A stretch of DNA of 64,000 nucleotides, taken from assembly GCA_004010275.1 (NCBI GenBank), contig RBWT01000010.1:22677-86676 (forward strand), read 5' to 3'. A model generated the notes under the pieces. It had not been told where the DNA came from and made no database searches. It saw only the letters and a program-made list of their open reading frames with translations. Source of the stretch: Streptomyces huasconensis (GTDB taxonomy: Bacteria > Actinomycetota > Actinomycetes > Streptomycetales > Streptomycetaceae). This document shows positions 49,513 to 59,787 of the stretch, piece after piece (positions within the stretch are counted from its first letter, which is position 1; each line of letters begins with the position of its first letter). The position numbers were made by a program, and so were the translations under genes.

Positions 49513-52500
49513 ATGCATGACGACCGCACCCTGGTCGAAGCCCGCCTCAAGCGCGTTCTGGACGAGCGCATCCGGCCCGCCGTGTACTCGGCCTCCGTAC
49601 CGCTCGACGTCGCGGTGTGGCACGCGCCGGGCGAACCCGTGCCCGTCGCCGAGGGGCTCGCCGCCGAGCCGTCGCCCACCGCCGTCGGCGAGCGGTGGGG
49701 CGCGCCCTGGGGGACCAGCTGGTTCCGGGTGACCGGGACGGTGCCGAAGGAGTGGGCGGGCCGGACCGTCGAGGAGATCCTCGACCTCGGCTTCGACGAG
49801 AACATGCCGGGCTTCCAGTGCGAGGGCCTCGTCTACCGCCCCGACGGCACCCCGGTGAAGGGCCTCAACCCCCGCAACCAGTGGGTGCGCGTCGCCGCGC
49901 CCGCCGAGGGCGGCGAAGAGGTGCGCCTGCACATCGAGGCGGCCTCCAATCCCGTCATCCTCGACTACCACCCCTTCCTGCCGACGCGGTTGGGCGACAA
50001 GGAGACGGCGGGCAGCGAGCCCCAGTACACGCTGGCGCGCATGGACCTCGCCGTCTTCGACGAGACGGTGTGGCAGCTCGTCATCGACCTCGAAGTCCTC
50101 GGCGAGCTGATGCGGGAGCTGCCCGAGGACTCCGGGCGGCGCTACGACATCGTGCGCGCCGTCGGCCGCGCCCTCGACGCCGTCGACCTCCAGGACGTGA
50201 ACGGCTCGGCCGCCGCGGCCCGCGCCCGGCTCGAAAAGGCCCTGTCCACCCCCGCCGAGCCCTCCGCGCACCGCATCAGCGCCGTCGGCCACGCCCACAT
50301 CGACTCCGCGTGGCTGTGGCCGCTGCGCGAGACGGTGCGCAAGGTGGCGCGTACGACGTCGAACATGACGGCGCTCATCGAGGACGAGCCCGACTTCGTC
50401 TTCGCCATGTCGCAGGCGCAGCAGTGGGCCTGGATCAAGGAGCACCGCCCCGAGGTGTGGGCGAAGGTCAAGCAGGCGGTCGCCGACGGGCGGTTCGTGC
50501 CCGCGGGCGGCATGTGGGTCGAGTCCGACACCAACATGCCGGGCTCGGAGGCGATGGCCCGTCAGTTCGTGCACGGCAAGCGGTTCTTCCTCGACGAGTT
50601 CGGCGTCGAGAACGACGAGGCGTGGCTGCCCGACACCTTCGGCTTCGCCGCCGGACTGCCGCAGATCATCAAGGCGGCCGGCTCGAAGTGGCTACTCACG
50701 CAGAAGATCTCGTGGTCGCAGACCAACCGCTTCCCGCACCACACCTTCAACTGGGAGGGCATCGACGGCACACGTATCTTCACGCACTTCCCGCCCGTCG
50801 ACACCTACAACTGCTCGATGAAGGGCAGCGAGATCGCCCACGCGGCGAAGAACTTCAAGGACAAGGGGGTCGCCCGGCACTCCCTCGCGCCCACCGGCTG
50901 GGGCGACGGAGGCGGCGGCACCACCCGCGAGATGATCGCGAAGGCCGCGCGCCTGCGGGACCTCGAAGGGTCGGCGACCGTCCGCTGGGAAACGCCGGAG
51001 CAGTTCTTCGAGAAGGCCGAGGCGGAGTATCCGAACGCCCCTGTCTGGGTCGGCGAGCTTTACCTGGAGCTGCACCGCGCGACGCTCACCAGCCAGGCCG
51101 GCACCAAGCAGGGCAACCGGCGCAGCGAGCACCTGCTGAGGGAGGCGGAGCTGTGGGCCGCGACGGCCGCCGTGCGGTGCGACGCATTCTCGTACCCCTA
51201 CGAGGAGTTGGACCGCATCTGGAAGACGGTGCTGCTCCACCAGTTCCACGACATCCTGCCCGGCTCGTCCATCGCCTGGGTGCACCGCGAGGCCCGCGCG
51301 ACCTACGCGGCGCTCGCCGACGAGCTGACCGGCATCATCGAGGCGGCACAGCGCGCGCTCGCCGGTGAGGGCGGCGAAGACCTGGTCTTCAACTCCACGC
51401 CGCACACGTGTCACGGCGTGCCTGCCGGGGGTGCTCGGCCCGCGGTGATCGACGGGCAGGCAGCGATCACCCCGCGCGCCGACGGCGGCTTCGTCCTCGA
51501 CAACGGCCTCCTGCGGGTCGAGATCGACGGGCGGGGCCTGGTCGTGTCGGCGTACGACATCGCGCACGACCGCGTGTCCGTCGCGCCCGGCACGGCGGCG
51601 AACCTGCCGCAGCTCCACGCCGACTTCCCGAACATGTGGGACGCGTGGGACGTGGACGAGTTCTACCGCAACACCGTCACCGACCTCACGGACGCCGACG
51701 AGGTCGCGGCGGGGGAGGGCGCCTCGGTCCGGATCGTGCGCACCTTCGGCGCCTCGCGCATGACGCAGATCCTCTCGCTGGCGCCGGGCGCGCGGCGGCT
51801 CGACCTCGACACCGAGGTCGACTGGCACGAGACGGAGAAGTTCCTCAAGCTGGCCTTCCCGCTGGACATCCACGCGGAGCGGTACGCGTCGGAGACCCAG
51901 TTCGGCCACTTCTACCGGCCCACGCACACCAACACGAGCTGGGAGGCCGCCAAGTTCGAGGCGTGCAACCACCGCTTCGTGCACATGGAGGAGCCGGGCT
52001 GGGGCGTCGCGCTGGTCAACGACTCGACGTACGGCCATGACGTGACCCGCACGGTCCGCGCCGAGGACGCGGGCACGACCACGACCGTACGCGTCTCGCT
52101 GCTGCGCGCCCCGCGCTTCCCCGACCCCGAGACGGACCAAGGCGTGCACCGCTTCCGGCACGCGCTGGTGCCGGGCGCGGCGATCGGCGCGCGGCGCGCG
52201 AGGGCTACCGCGTCAACCTGCCCGAGCGGCGGGTGCGCGGCGGCTCGGAGGTGGCCCCGCTGATCACGGTGGACAACGACGCGGTCGTCGTCACGGCGGT
52301 CAAGCTGGCCGACGACGGCAGCGGCGACGTGGTCGTCCGCTTCCACGAGGCGCACGGCGGCCGGGCGCGGGCCACGCTGACGGCGGGCTTCGAGGTCGGC
52401 TCGGTCACGGTGACCGACCTGCTGGAGCGCCGCTGGCCGACGCGGCCACCCCGGAGCGGACGGGCGGTGCGATCGCGGTGACGCTGCGGCCGTTCGAACT

Positions 52501-52527
52501 GGTGACGCTGCCGCTGACGAGGGCTGA
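49513..52527 (+). CDS. GH38 alpha-mannosidase (C-terminal frameshifts)
   Basis: ATG 49513, behind CCGGGAGA, opens a large cytoplasmic GH38 enzyme. The zinc site lies in GHAHIDSAWLWPLRETVRK. The nucleophile Asp is in WLPDTFGFAAGLPQIIK, and the second zinc motif is LLHQFHDILPGSSI. The beta-sandwich domains follow (LPQLHADFPNMWDAWDVDEF). An indel near 52190 ends the first frame; conserved reading continues as GYRVNLPERRVRGGSEVAPL, and a further change near 52450 leads to VTLRPFELVTLPLTRA. No stop is in frame immediately after, so the end near 52527 is approximate. Restored length is about 1005 residues. It cleaves alpha-mannosyl residues. Confidence 0.9.
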
Positions 52528-52597
52528 GCCCCGGCCGTCCCCCTCGCTGGCGCTCCCGGGTGCCGCCGCCTTCCAGGAGGGCGGCGCACGGCAGGTG

Positions 52598-53346
52598 TCA
52601 GGAGGAGCAGGGCTTGTAGAAGGGCTTCCAGCCGTCGCCGGGCACGGCGGGCGGTTCGGCGGGCGTCCCGGTCTCGCCGTACTTCAACTGGAGTTCGTAG
52701 TCGTAGGTCCCCGGACCGCTGCCCGGCTTCGACAGGCGCACCTCCCGGGTCAGCACTCCGTCACCCTCGTTGTTGAGCACCGCGAGGTCCGGGTAGGCGT
52801 CGCCGCCGTAGTCGGCGATCCGCAGTTCCCTGGCCTCGCGCGGTCGCCGATGTCGGAGTGCCGGGCGGTGGCGGAGCCGAGGTTCGAGCGCTTGAGCGGG
52901 CCGGGGCGGTACTCCGCGATGCGGGCCGTGGCGGGGTCGTCCACGCCGGACGGCTTGACGACGTTGACGACGATGTCCAGCGTGCCGTCGCGCCGGAAGT
53001 CGGCGACCGCGGCGTTCGTGATCTCTCCCGGCTTGGCGCGGAGCAGGTCGCTGACGGCGTACTTCTGGCCGAACGAGCCGCCCGCGGTTCCCCATTGGAC
53101 CGTCATCTTGGTGCCCGTGTGGCCGGGGTTGTTGATCTTGTCGGGGTGGCCGTCACCGTCGAGGTCGCCGACGAGCACCGTGGCCCCGGCCAGGCACGGC
53201 CCCGCCGCCGCGGCGGTCCTGCCGGGTTGCCCCGATCCGCCCGAGGAGGACGGCCCGGCCGCGTGGGCGTGGAAGCCGGCGGCGGTCAGGGTCAGGGCGA
53301 CGGCCGCGTCCGGCGCCGCGATCAGGCGTGAGCGCTTGCGAAGCAT
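52598..53346 (-). CDS. Secreted FG-GAP/VCBS-type repeat protein (frameshift)
   Basis: ATG 53346 opens a signal peptide (MLRKRSRLIAAPDAAVALTL to AGFHAHAAG). The mature part has calcium-binding VGDLDGDGHPDKINN and FRRDGTLDIVVNVV motifs of FG-GAP/VCBS repeats. After a frame change near 52842 comes RIADYGGDAYPDLAVLNNEG. The stop is at 52598. About 249 residues form part of a beta-propeller. It may bind calcium or carbohydrate; function unknown. Confidence 0.78.
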
Positions 53347-53403
53347 CTGCGAACTCCCATGTCGTTGCTGCTGAGCCGGGTTCGGGTCAGCATGGTTCGG
53401 TAT

Positions 53404-53423
53404 GGATCAGTACGGATCAGTAC
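53404..53423. repeat. Direct repeat of GGATCAGTAC upstream of the FG-GAP gene
   Basis: Two adjacent exact copies of GGATCAGTAC (53404-53413 and 53414-53423), about 60 bases upstream of the start of the FG-GAP gene. A regulator site is possible. Confidence 0.5.
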
Positions 53424-53577
53424 GGCTTGAGCTTGCGCGGCGTTCTGTCCCAGCTGCCACGGTTGCCCGGAAGTTGGGGACGCTGGAACGCAAGAACAGG
53501 CGCTGACCATGGGGAACGCGAGCCGCCTGGAACGCGGGAGTGGGACGGGTGGGGCTCGTGGCCGGGAACTCCGAGAT

Positions 53578-53621
53578 GTCAACCACGGTTGACGAGTCAC
53601 TGGCTGTCAACCTAGATTGAC
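53578..53621 (+). promoter_or_regulatory. Double palindromic operator in a promoter that probably makes a leaderless mRNA
   Basis: GTCAACCACGGTTGAC (53578-53593) has perfect 7-base arms, and GTCAACCTAGATTGAC (53606-53621) differs by one base. TTGACG (53589-53594) and TAGATT (53613-53618), 18 bases apart, are good core elements that overlap the two sites. ATG 53625 lies six bases after the -10, so the transcript is probably leaderless. Confidence 0.72.
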
Positions 53622-53624
53622 GCC

Positions 53625-54235
53625 ATGGGTGACCGTTTCTTACTTGCCTGCGGGGTGGCCGTCGGCCCCCTCTTCACCGCCACGTACCGGGTGGCCGGTG
53701 CCGTACGCGCGGACTACGAACCGCTTCGCCACCCCGTCAGTTCGCTCGCGCTCGGCCGCGGAGGGTGGGTGCAGACCGCGAACTTCCTGTGCGCGGCGCT
53801 CCTGTCGTCGGCCTTCGCCGTGGGCCTGTGGTGTGCGGGGGCGTCCCGCTGGGGTGTGCTGCTCGTCGGGGGCTGGGCGGTCGGCCTGCTCGGCGCGGGC
53901 CTCTTCCGGACCGATCCGGTCGCCGGTTACCCGCGGGGCACCCCACGCCGGGTCCGGCGTCCCACCAGGGCGGGGGCGCGGCTCGATGCGCTCTCCTTGT
54001 GCGCGTTTCTCGCGCTCACCGCGGCGTGCTTCGTGTTCGCGCGTCCGGCTCGCCCGGGTGGGCCGCGTACTCGGCCGGCTCCGGGGCCCTCTTCGCGGTG
54101 ACCGTGGCGCTGTCGAGCGTCGCGTTCGATTCCGGTCGGCGGCCGGCCCGCTTCGGCGGACGGTTCCAGCGGATCTCCCTCACCATCGCCTGGATCTGGC
54201 TGGCGGTGCTCGCCTTCCGTGCCTTGCGTGCCTGA
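53625..54235 (+). CDS. DUF998 family integral membrane protein (frameshift)
   Basis: ATG 53625 opens a membrane protein of about 203 residues with six predicted helices. The DUF998 pattern is YRVAGAVRADYEPLRHPVSS, then LGRGGWVQTANFLCAALL and GAGLFRTDPVAGYPRGTP. An indel near 54060, after FVFARPARPG, is followed by AAYSAGSGALFAVTVALSSV in another frame to a stop at 54235. It is often controlled by a local repressor; the strong double palindrome at its promoter supports that. The regulator gene is not adjacent. Confidence 0.82.
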
Positions 54236-54242
54236 CGCGATG

Positions 54243-54324
54243 TGGTCCGACCACCAAGGGCTGCATTCGCCGGGAGTTACGGAAGAGGGGTGTTGGGGGC
54301 GTCAAGTGGTCTGATAAATATGCG
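54243..54324 (+). promoter_or_regulatory. Promoter/operator of the L-fucose operon
   Basis: TGGTCCGACCA (54243-54253), a perfect palindrome around one base, and TGGTCTGATAA (54307-54317) are 64 bases apart centre to centre. The latter lies in the 22-base block 54303-54324, identical to 6738-6759. TTGGGG, 17 bases, AAATAT repeat the core arrangement seen at 6.7 kb. Both promoters are probably bound by the FCD regulator encoded at 5.9-6.6 kb. Confidence 0.7.
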
Positions 54325-54364
54325 CTTCAGCAGGCCCTGACCGCACGGACAAGGGAGCAGCCGC

Positions 54365-55116
54365 ATGACCGACTTCGAGGGGCTCAAGGCGCTGGTCACC
54401 GGTGGCGCGTCCGGCATCGGCCGCGCTCGCCGACCTGCTCGCCGCGCGCGCGCCGACGTCGCCGTCCTTGACCTCGATCCCGGCGGCGTGGGGAAACCGC
54501 AGCGCGCGTACGCCGCGACGTCGGCGACGACGCCTCGGTACGGGAGGCGGTCGCCTCGGCCGCCGCCGACCTCGGAGGCCTCGACGTCCTCGTCAACAAC
54601 GCGGGCATCGGCGCCCAGGGCACCGTAGAGGACAACGACGACGCCCAGTGGCACACCGTCCTGGACGTCAACGTCCTCGGCATCGTCCGCACCAGCCGCG
54701 CCGCCCTGCCCCACCTGCGCGGCTCGACGCACGCGGCGATCGTCAACACCTGCTCCATCGCCGCGACCGCGGGCCTCCCGCAGCGCGCCCTGTACTCGGC
54801 GTCCAAGGGCGCGGTGCTCTCCCTGACCCTCGCGATGGCCGCCGACCACGTCCGCGAAGGCATACGCGTCAACTGCGTCAACCCCGGCACCGTCGACACG
54901 CCATGGGTCTCCCGCCTCCTGGACGCCGCACCCGACCCGGCGGCCGAGCGGGCCGCGCTCCGGGCCCGCCAGCCCACCGGCCGCCTCGTCGCCGCGGACG
55001 AGGTCGCCGCCGCCATCGCCTACCTCGCGAGCCCCCTGTCCGGCGCCACCACCGGCACCGCGCTCGCCGTCGACGGCGGCATGCAGGGCCTGCGCCTGCG
55101 GCCGGTGACCCCGTGA
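54365..55116 (+). CDS. SDR, probable 2-keto-3-deoxy-L-fuconate dehydrogenase (frameshifts)
   Basis: ATG 54365 begins MTDFEGLKALVTGGASGIGR. Indels near 54420, 54455 and 54515 break the N-terminal third; then DVLVNNAGIGAQG, IVNTCSIAATAG and the catalytic RALYSASKGAV are clear in one frame, ending with GGMQGLRLRP. In the oxidative L-fucose pathway this type of SDR oxidises 2-keto-3-deoxy-L-fuconate to the 2,4-diketo acid. The start of the next gene overlaps its stop (GTGA). It is the first gene of the three-gene operon. Confidence 0.82.
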
Positions 55117-56171
55117 ACGCCCTGGCCCGACGCCCCCTGGGGCGCAGCGGTGTCGCGGTGACCGCACTGTCCTTCGGCGCCGCCGGCCTCGGCAACCTCT
55201 ACGCGCCGATCACCGACGCCCAGGCGGCCACCGCCGTCGACCGCGCCTGGCGCGCGGGCATCCGCTACTTCGACACCGCCCCGCACTACGGCCTCGGCCT
55301 CACCGAACGCCGCCTCGGCGAGGCTCTGCGCGGCCGGGACCGCTCCTCGTACGTGATCTCCACGAAAGTGGGGCGGCTCCTCGAACCGGTCGACGAGGTG
55401 TGCGGCGACGACCTCGCCGAGGGCGGGTTCGCGGTGCCCGCGACGCACCGCCGGATCTGGGACTTCAGCGCCGACGGCGTACGCCGCTCGATCGAGGCCA
55501 GCCTCGGCCGCCTCGGCACGGACCACGTCGACGTCGTCTTCCTGCACGACCCCGACCACCACGGCGAACAGGCCTTCCGCGAGGGCTACCCGGCCCTGGA
55601 GAAGCTCCGCTCCGAAGGCGTCGTCGGGGCGATCGGCGCCGGGATGAACCAGGCGGAGATGCTCACCCGCTTCGTCCGCGACACGGACGTCGACGCGGTG
55701 CTGTGCGCGGGCCGCTACACCCTCCTCGACCACACGGCCCTCGCCGAGCTGCTGCCCGCGGCCACGGAACGGGGCGCCTCGATCGTCATCGGCGGTGTCT
55801 TCAACTCCGGGCTGCTCGCCGACCCGAAGCCGGGCGCGCGGTTCGACTACACCGAGGTGCCGCCCCCACTCCTGGAGCGCGCCCGCGCCCTGCGGGCCCT
55901 CGCCGAACGGCACGGCACGACGCTGCGGGCCGCCGCACTCGCCTTCCCCTTCGGCCACCCGGCCGTCGCCGGTGTCCTGGTCGGCATCCACACCCCGGAG
56001 CAAGTCGACGACGCCGCCGCGCAGTTCGCGTCCGAGGTGCCGGCCGACTTCTGGCGGGAGGCTCGCGAGAGAGGGCTGCTGCCCCCCGAGGTGCCCGTGC
56101 CGGTACCGGTTCCCTCCGAGGTGCGAGGAGCAGGCGGCGTACGAGGCGAGGGCCGCCCGTGCCGCCCATGA
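55113..56171 (+). CDS. Aldo/keto reductase, probable L-fucose dehydrogenase
   Basis: GTG 55113 overlaps the SDR stop. The protein is an AKR with RPLGRSGVAVTALSFGAAGL, catalytic Asp/Tyr in YFDTAPHYGLGLTERRLG, Lys in VISTKVGRLL and VFLHDPDHHGEQAF (catalytic His). It resembles D-threo-aldose/L-fucose 1-dehydrogenases, which oxidise L-fucose to the lactone. The order SDR, AKR, amidohydrolase supports that role. The C-terminal 20 residues are Pro/Val-rich. Its stop overlaps the next ATG. Confidence 0.87.
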   Translation: MNALARRPLGRSGVAVTALSFGAAGLGNLYAPITDAQAATAVDRAWRAGIRYFDTAPHYGLGLTERRLGEALRGRDRSSYVISTKVGRLLEPVDEVCGDDLAEGGFAVPATHRRIWDFSADGVRRSIEASLGRLGTDHVDVVFLHDPDHHGEQAFREGYPALEKLRSEGVVGAIGAGMNQAEMLTRFVRDTDVDAVLCAGRYTLLDHTALAELLPAATERGASIVIGGVFNSGLLADPKPGARFDYTEVPPPLLERARALRALAERHGTTLRAAALAFPFGHPAVAGVLVGIHTPEQVDDAAAQFASEVPADFWREARERGLLPPEVPVPVPVPSEVRGAGGVRGEGRPCRP

Positions 56172-57045
56172 GGAGTGCCCCGCACGCCAAGCTCTCCGCC
56201 GGGCGCGTCCTGGTCGACGCCCACCACCACGTATGGGACCTCTCCGTCCGGGACCAGGAGTGGATCACCGGCCACGCGCTGGCGCCGCTGCGCCGGAACT
56301 TCTCCCTGGCCGACCTCGCGCCGGAGGCCCGCGCGGCGGGGGTCGGGGCCACCGTCCTCGTCCAGACGGTGACCGTGGCGCAGGAGACCCCGGAGTTCCT
56401 CGCCCTCGCGGCGGACAGCGACCTCGTCGCGGGCGTCGTCGCCTGGACGGATCTCACCCGCCCCGGCGTGGCCGACACGCTGGCCCGGCTCCGTGAACTC
56501 CCGGGCGGGCGCACCTGGTGGGCATCCGCCACCAGGTGCAGAGCGAACCGGACCCCGTCTGGCTCCTGCGCCCCGACGTCCACCGGGGCCTGGCCGCCCT
56601 CGCCGACGCGGGACTCGCCTACGACCTCGTCGTGCGGCCCCACCATCTCCCCGCCTGCGCCGAGGCGGCAGCACGCCTGCCCGAACTCACCTTCGTAATC
56701 GACCACTTGGGCAAACCGCCGATCGCCTCGGGAGCCCTCGAACCCTGGGCCTCGGCGGTCCGCGCGTTCGCCGCCCGCCCCAACACCGTGTGCAAGCTGT
56801 CCGGCATGGTCACCGAGGCCGACCACACGACATGGACCGTGGACGACCTGCGGCCCTACGCCGACACCGTCCTGGACGCCTTCGGCCCCGAGCGCCTGAT
56901 GTTCGGCTCCGACTGGCCCGTCAGCACGCTCGCCGCCCACTACATCGAAGTGCTCGACACGGCACGGCTGTTGACGTGGGGCCTCGCCCCTCATGAGCGC
57001 GAGGAGGTGTTCGGCGGGACGGCGCGCCGCGTCTACGGCCTCTGA
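56168..57045 (+). CDS. Amidohydrolase, probable L-fuconolactonase (frameshift)
   Basis: ATG 56168 overlaps the AKR stop. This is an amidohydrolase_2 member: metal His pair in DAHHHVWDLSVRDQEW, VIDHLGKPPIASG, CKLSGMVTEAD, MFGSDWPVSTLAA (Asp ligand). It opens the L-fucono-lactone ring to L-fuconate, the substrate of the dehydratase at 6.9 kb. An indel near 56512, after LPGG, changes frame; LVGIRHQVQSEPDPVWLLRP follows. The stop overlaps the convergent lipase maturation factor by 13 bases. Confidence 0.87.
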
Positions 57046-58460
57046 GCGGGCGCGGCCAGCTTCGTCGGAGGCAGGAACTCACGGACATACGTACGCTCCC
57101 AGCAGGCGCCCGTCTCGCGCAGCTCGCGCCAGGTGGTGTACCGGTAGCGGTACAGCCGCGCCCGGATGTGCGTCGGCGGGGAACCGGGCGGGAACGGCGA
57201 GCGGCGCAGCAGCCGCAGCGTGTCGCGGTCCTCGTCAAGGAGGCGCTCCACCAGCGGGCCGAACCACGTGCGGGCGTACGCGGGGGAGAGCGCGGCGAAC
57301 CACATCAGCCAGTCCAGCCGCAGGTGGTAGGGCGCGAACTGGCCCGGCCAGCGCCGCACATCGCCGGGCTTGCCCTTGAACTCGTAGGCGAGCCACTCGG
57401 AATCGGCACGCGGCCGCGCGTCCGCCGTGCCCTCGATGACGATCTCCTGGCGGACCCGGCTGACGCTGCCGAACGCACCGTACGCGTTGACGAGGTGCAG
57501 CGGGTCGAAGGAGCGGTTCATGACCTGCCGCCGCGACAGCAGGTTCCGCACGGGGCGGTAACTGAGCGCGAGGAGGCCCGCGGAGACGGCGATGACCAGC
57601 ACCTCGTACCAGAGCGGGGCCGGGGCGTACCGCGTCGGGGTGTGCCAGGCGGAGAAGTCGACGGCCGACACCGCGAGCACGATGGTGATCCAGTTGAGCC
57701 AGGCGAAGTTGCCGGACAGGACCAGCCACAACTGGGTCACGATCATCAGGCAGGCCGCGCCCGTCGCCACCGGCTGCGGGGTGAACAGCAGGAACGGCAC
57801 GGCCAGTTGGGTGACGTGGTTGGCCGCGACCTCCACCCGGTGCAACGGCTTCGGCAAGTGGTGGAAGAACCAGCTCAGCGGGCCGGGCATCGGCTGCGTC
57901 TCGTGGTGGAAGTACAGGCAGGTCAGCTCGCGCCAGCACGCGTCGCCGCGCATCTTGATCAGCCCGGCGCCGAACTCCACGCGGAAGAGCACCCAGCGGA
58001 GCAGGAAGAGCACGAGGACCGGCGGCGCGACGTCGTCGTTGCCGAGGAGGACCGCGAGGAAACCCACTTCCAGGAGCAGGGACTCCCAGCCGAAGCCGTA
58101 CCAGGTCTGCCCCACGTTCACGATGGAGAGATAGAGCGCCCACGGCACCAGCCACAGCGCCATCGCGCCCCACAGCGGGAGCAGACCGTCGGCACCAGCG
58201 AGCAGCGCCACCGCGACCGCGCAGCCCAGCCACGCGCAGCACGCGAAGAACCGGTCCGAGTAGTGGAGCTGGAACAGGCTGGGTGCCCGCCGGAACGGCA
58301 CCCGCTCCACGTACCTCGGCACGGGCAGCATCCCGCGCTCGCCGATCAGCGCGCGGAACTGCAGGGCGGCGCCCAGGAAGGCCACGAAGTAGAGCGCGGC
58401 GAGGCCCCGCTGGAAGACCAGCCGGCTCACGCCGTACGCGTCCGAGGTGAACCAATCCAC
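57033..58460 (-). CDS. Lipase maturation factor (LMF) family membrane protein
   Basis: GTG 58460 begins the family start DWFTSDAYGVSRLVFQRGLA. About ten TM segments lie in the first 340 residues (LYFVAFLGAALQF, YGFGWESLLLEVGFLAVLLG, LFRVEFGAGLIKMRG, FHHETQPMPGPLSWFFHHLP). A C-terminal soluble domain (EFKGKPGDVRRWPGQFAPYH, LDWLMWFAALS) completes it. In animals LMF proteins help to fold lipases in the ER; the bacterial role is unknown. The 475-residue length is typical. The tail overlaps the convergent fuconolactonase. Confidence 0.9.
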   Translation of the reverse strand: MDWFTSDAYGVSRLVFQRGLAALYFVAFLGAALQFRALIGERGMLPVPRYVERVPFRRAPSLFQLHYSDRFFACCAWLGCAVAVALLAGADGLLPLWGAMALWLVPWALYLSIVNVGQTWYGFGWESLLLEVGFLAVLLGNDDVAPPVLVLFLLRWVLFRVEFGAGLIKMRGDACWRELTCLYFHHETQPMPGPLSWFFHHLPKPLHRVEVAANHVTQLAVPFLLFTPQPVATGAACLMIVTQLWLVLSGNFAWLNWITIVLAVSAVDFSAWHTPTRYAPAPLWYEVLVIAVSAGLLALSYRPVRNLLSRRQVMNRSFDPLHLVNAYGAFGSVSRVRQEIVIEGTADARPRADSEWLAYEFKGKPGDVRRWPGQFAPYHLRLDWLMWFAALSPAYARTWFGPLVERLLDEDRDTLRLLRRSPFPPGSPPTHIRARLYRYRYTTWRELRETGACWERTYVREFLPPTKLAAPAQRP

Positions 58461-58586
58461 GCCTCCATTGTGCCGCCGGGGGATCTTCTCGGCTTGCGAG
58501 GCGCCGCGCGCCCCCGCGGACAATGACGCAAGCCCCCGCCCCGTACAGCAGGAAGAAGCGGGGCACAGGGACCGGCAACGGCGGGA

Positions 58587-59778
58587 GTGCCCGTGCGCGC
58601 ATCGACCAGGACCTACGCGGTGACCTTCGCGATATCCGCGGCCCTCGCGGCGGCGGGCTGCTCCGGCGACGGCGGCAGGGACGCCACGGACGGCGGGCGG
58701 GAACTGTTCATGCAGCCCGTCGCCGCCCGGGGCCCCGACCCGTTCACCGACTCCACCGCGAGGAGCGCCGCGACTCCGCAGCCCGTCACCCGTTCGCCGC
58801 AACCCTCGCCCAGCGGTTCCGCCACCCCGCAGGCACCCGCTCCGTCCCGGGCGGCACACCCGGGCTGTACGGCGGCACGCGCGCCGTCGGCAGCTGCGAC
58901 GTCGACCGGCAGGTGCGCTTCCTCACCGCCGACCGGGGCAAGGCCCGGGCCTTCGCGCGGGTGTCCGGCATCACACAGGCGGCGATCCCTGACTACCTGC
59001 GGAACCTGACCCCTGTCGTCCTGCGGGCCGACACCCGCGTGACCAACCACGGCTTCCGCGGTGGCTCCGCGACGAGCTTCCAGTCCGTCCTCCAGGCGGG
59101 CACGGCCGTCCTGGTCGACGCGCGCGGGCTGCCTCGGGTCCGCTGCGCGTGCGGGAACCCGCTCAAGCCGCCCCTCGCCCTCAAGGGCACGCCGCGTCAC
59201 CACGGCCGCCCCTGGAGCGGCTACGAACCCACGCGCGTGATCGTGGTGACGCCTGCGCCGCGGCCCGTCATCAGCATCGTCATCGTGAACATCGTCGACA
59301 ACACCTGGATCGAGCGGAAGACCGGCGACGAGCACGGCGACCGGGACCGCGTGACCAAGCCGCCGGTGCCGCCCACGCCGACCCCGACCCGGACGCTGCC
59401 AGCTCCGGTTCCGCCTGACTCCGATGAGACGCGCCTACGACGAGACGCCCTCGGACGAGCCGTCCGAGCCCACGGAACCCGACCAGGACCGCGACCGCAG
59501 CCAGGACCCCGATGCGGACCGGCCGGACGAGGGCGTCGTCCCCACCGACCCGGATACGGCGTCGACCGACTGCCCGAGCCCGCCCGCGCCCTCGGACACC
59601 CCGCAGGAAGCCCCCTCGGCACTGCCGCCCGGCTGCCCCTCGCCCCCGTCACCTCCCTCGCCTCCGTCACCTGCGACGCGGCCCGAGGGGCCTTCAGCGC
59701 ACACCTTCGACAGCTCCCGCCGAGCCGAGCGCCGCCGCCCCGCTTCCCCCACGTGCGCGCACCCGGGGCTCCGCCTAG
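58587..59778 (+). CDS. DUF6777 domain-containing lipoprotein (frameshifts)
   Basis: GTG 58587 or GTG 58593 opens a lipoprotein signal (YAVTFAISAALAAAGCSGDG). A low-complexity Pro/Ser/Thr segment follows. The conserved domain, read after a frame change near 58855, is VRFLTADRGKARAFARVSGI, then AAIPDYLRNLTPVVLRADTR and LVDARGLPRVRCACGNPLKP. Ending is in an acidic/Pro/Ser-rich tail with further frame changes near 59424 and 59690 to a stop at 59776-59778. The C-A-C-G-N motif and length (about 397 residues) match other Streptomyces DUF6777 proteins. It is exported and lipid-anchored. Function unknown. Confidence 0.72.
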
Positions 59779-59787
59779 CGTGGCCCC

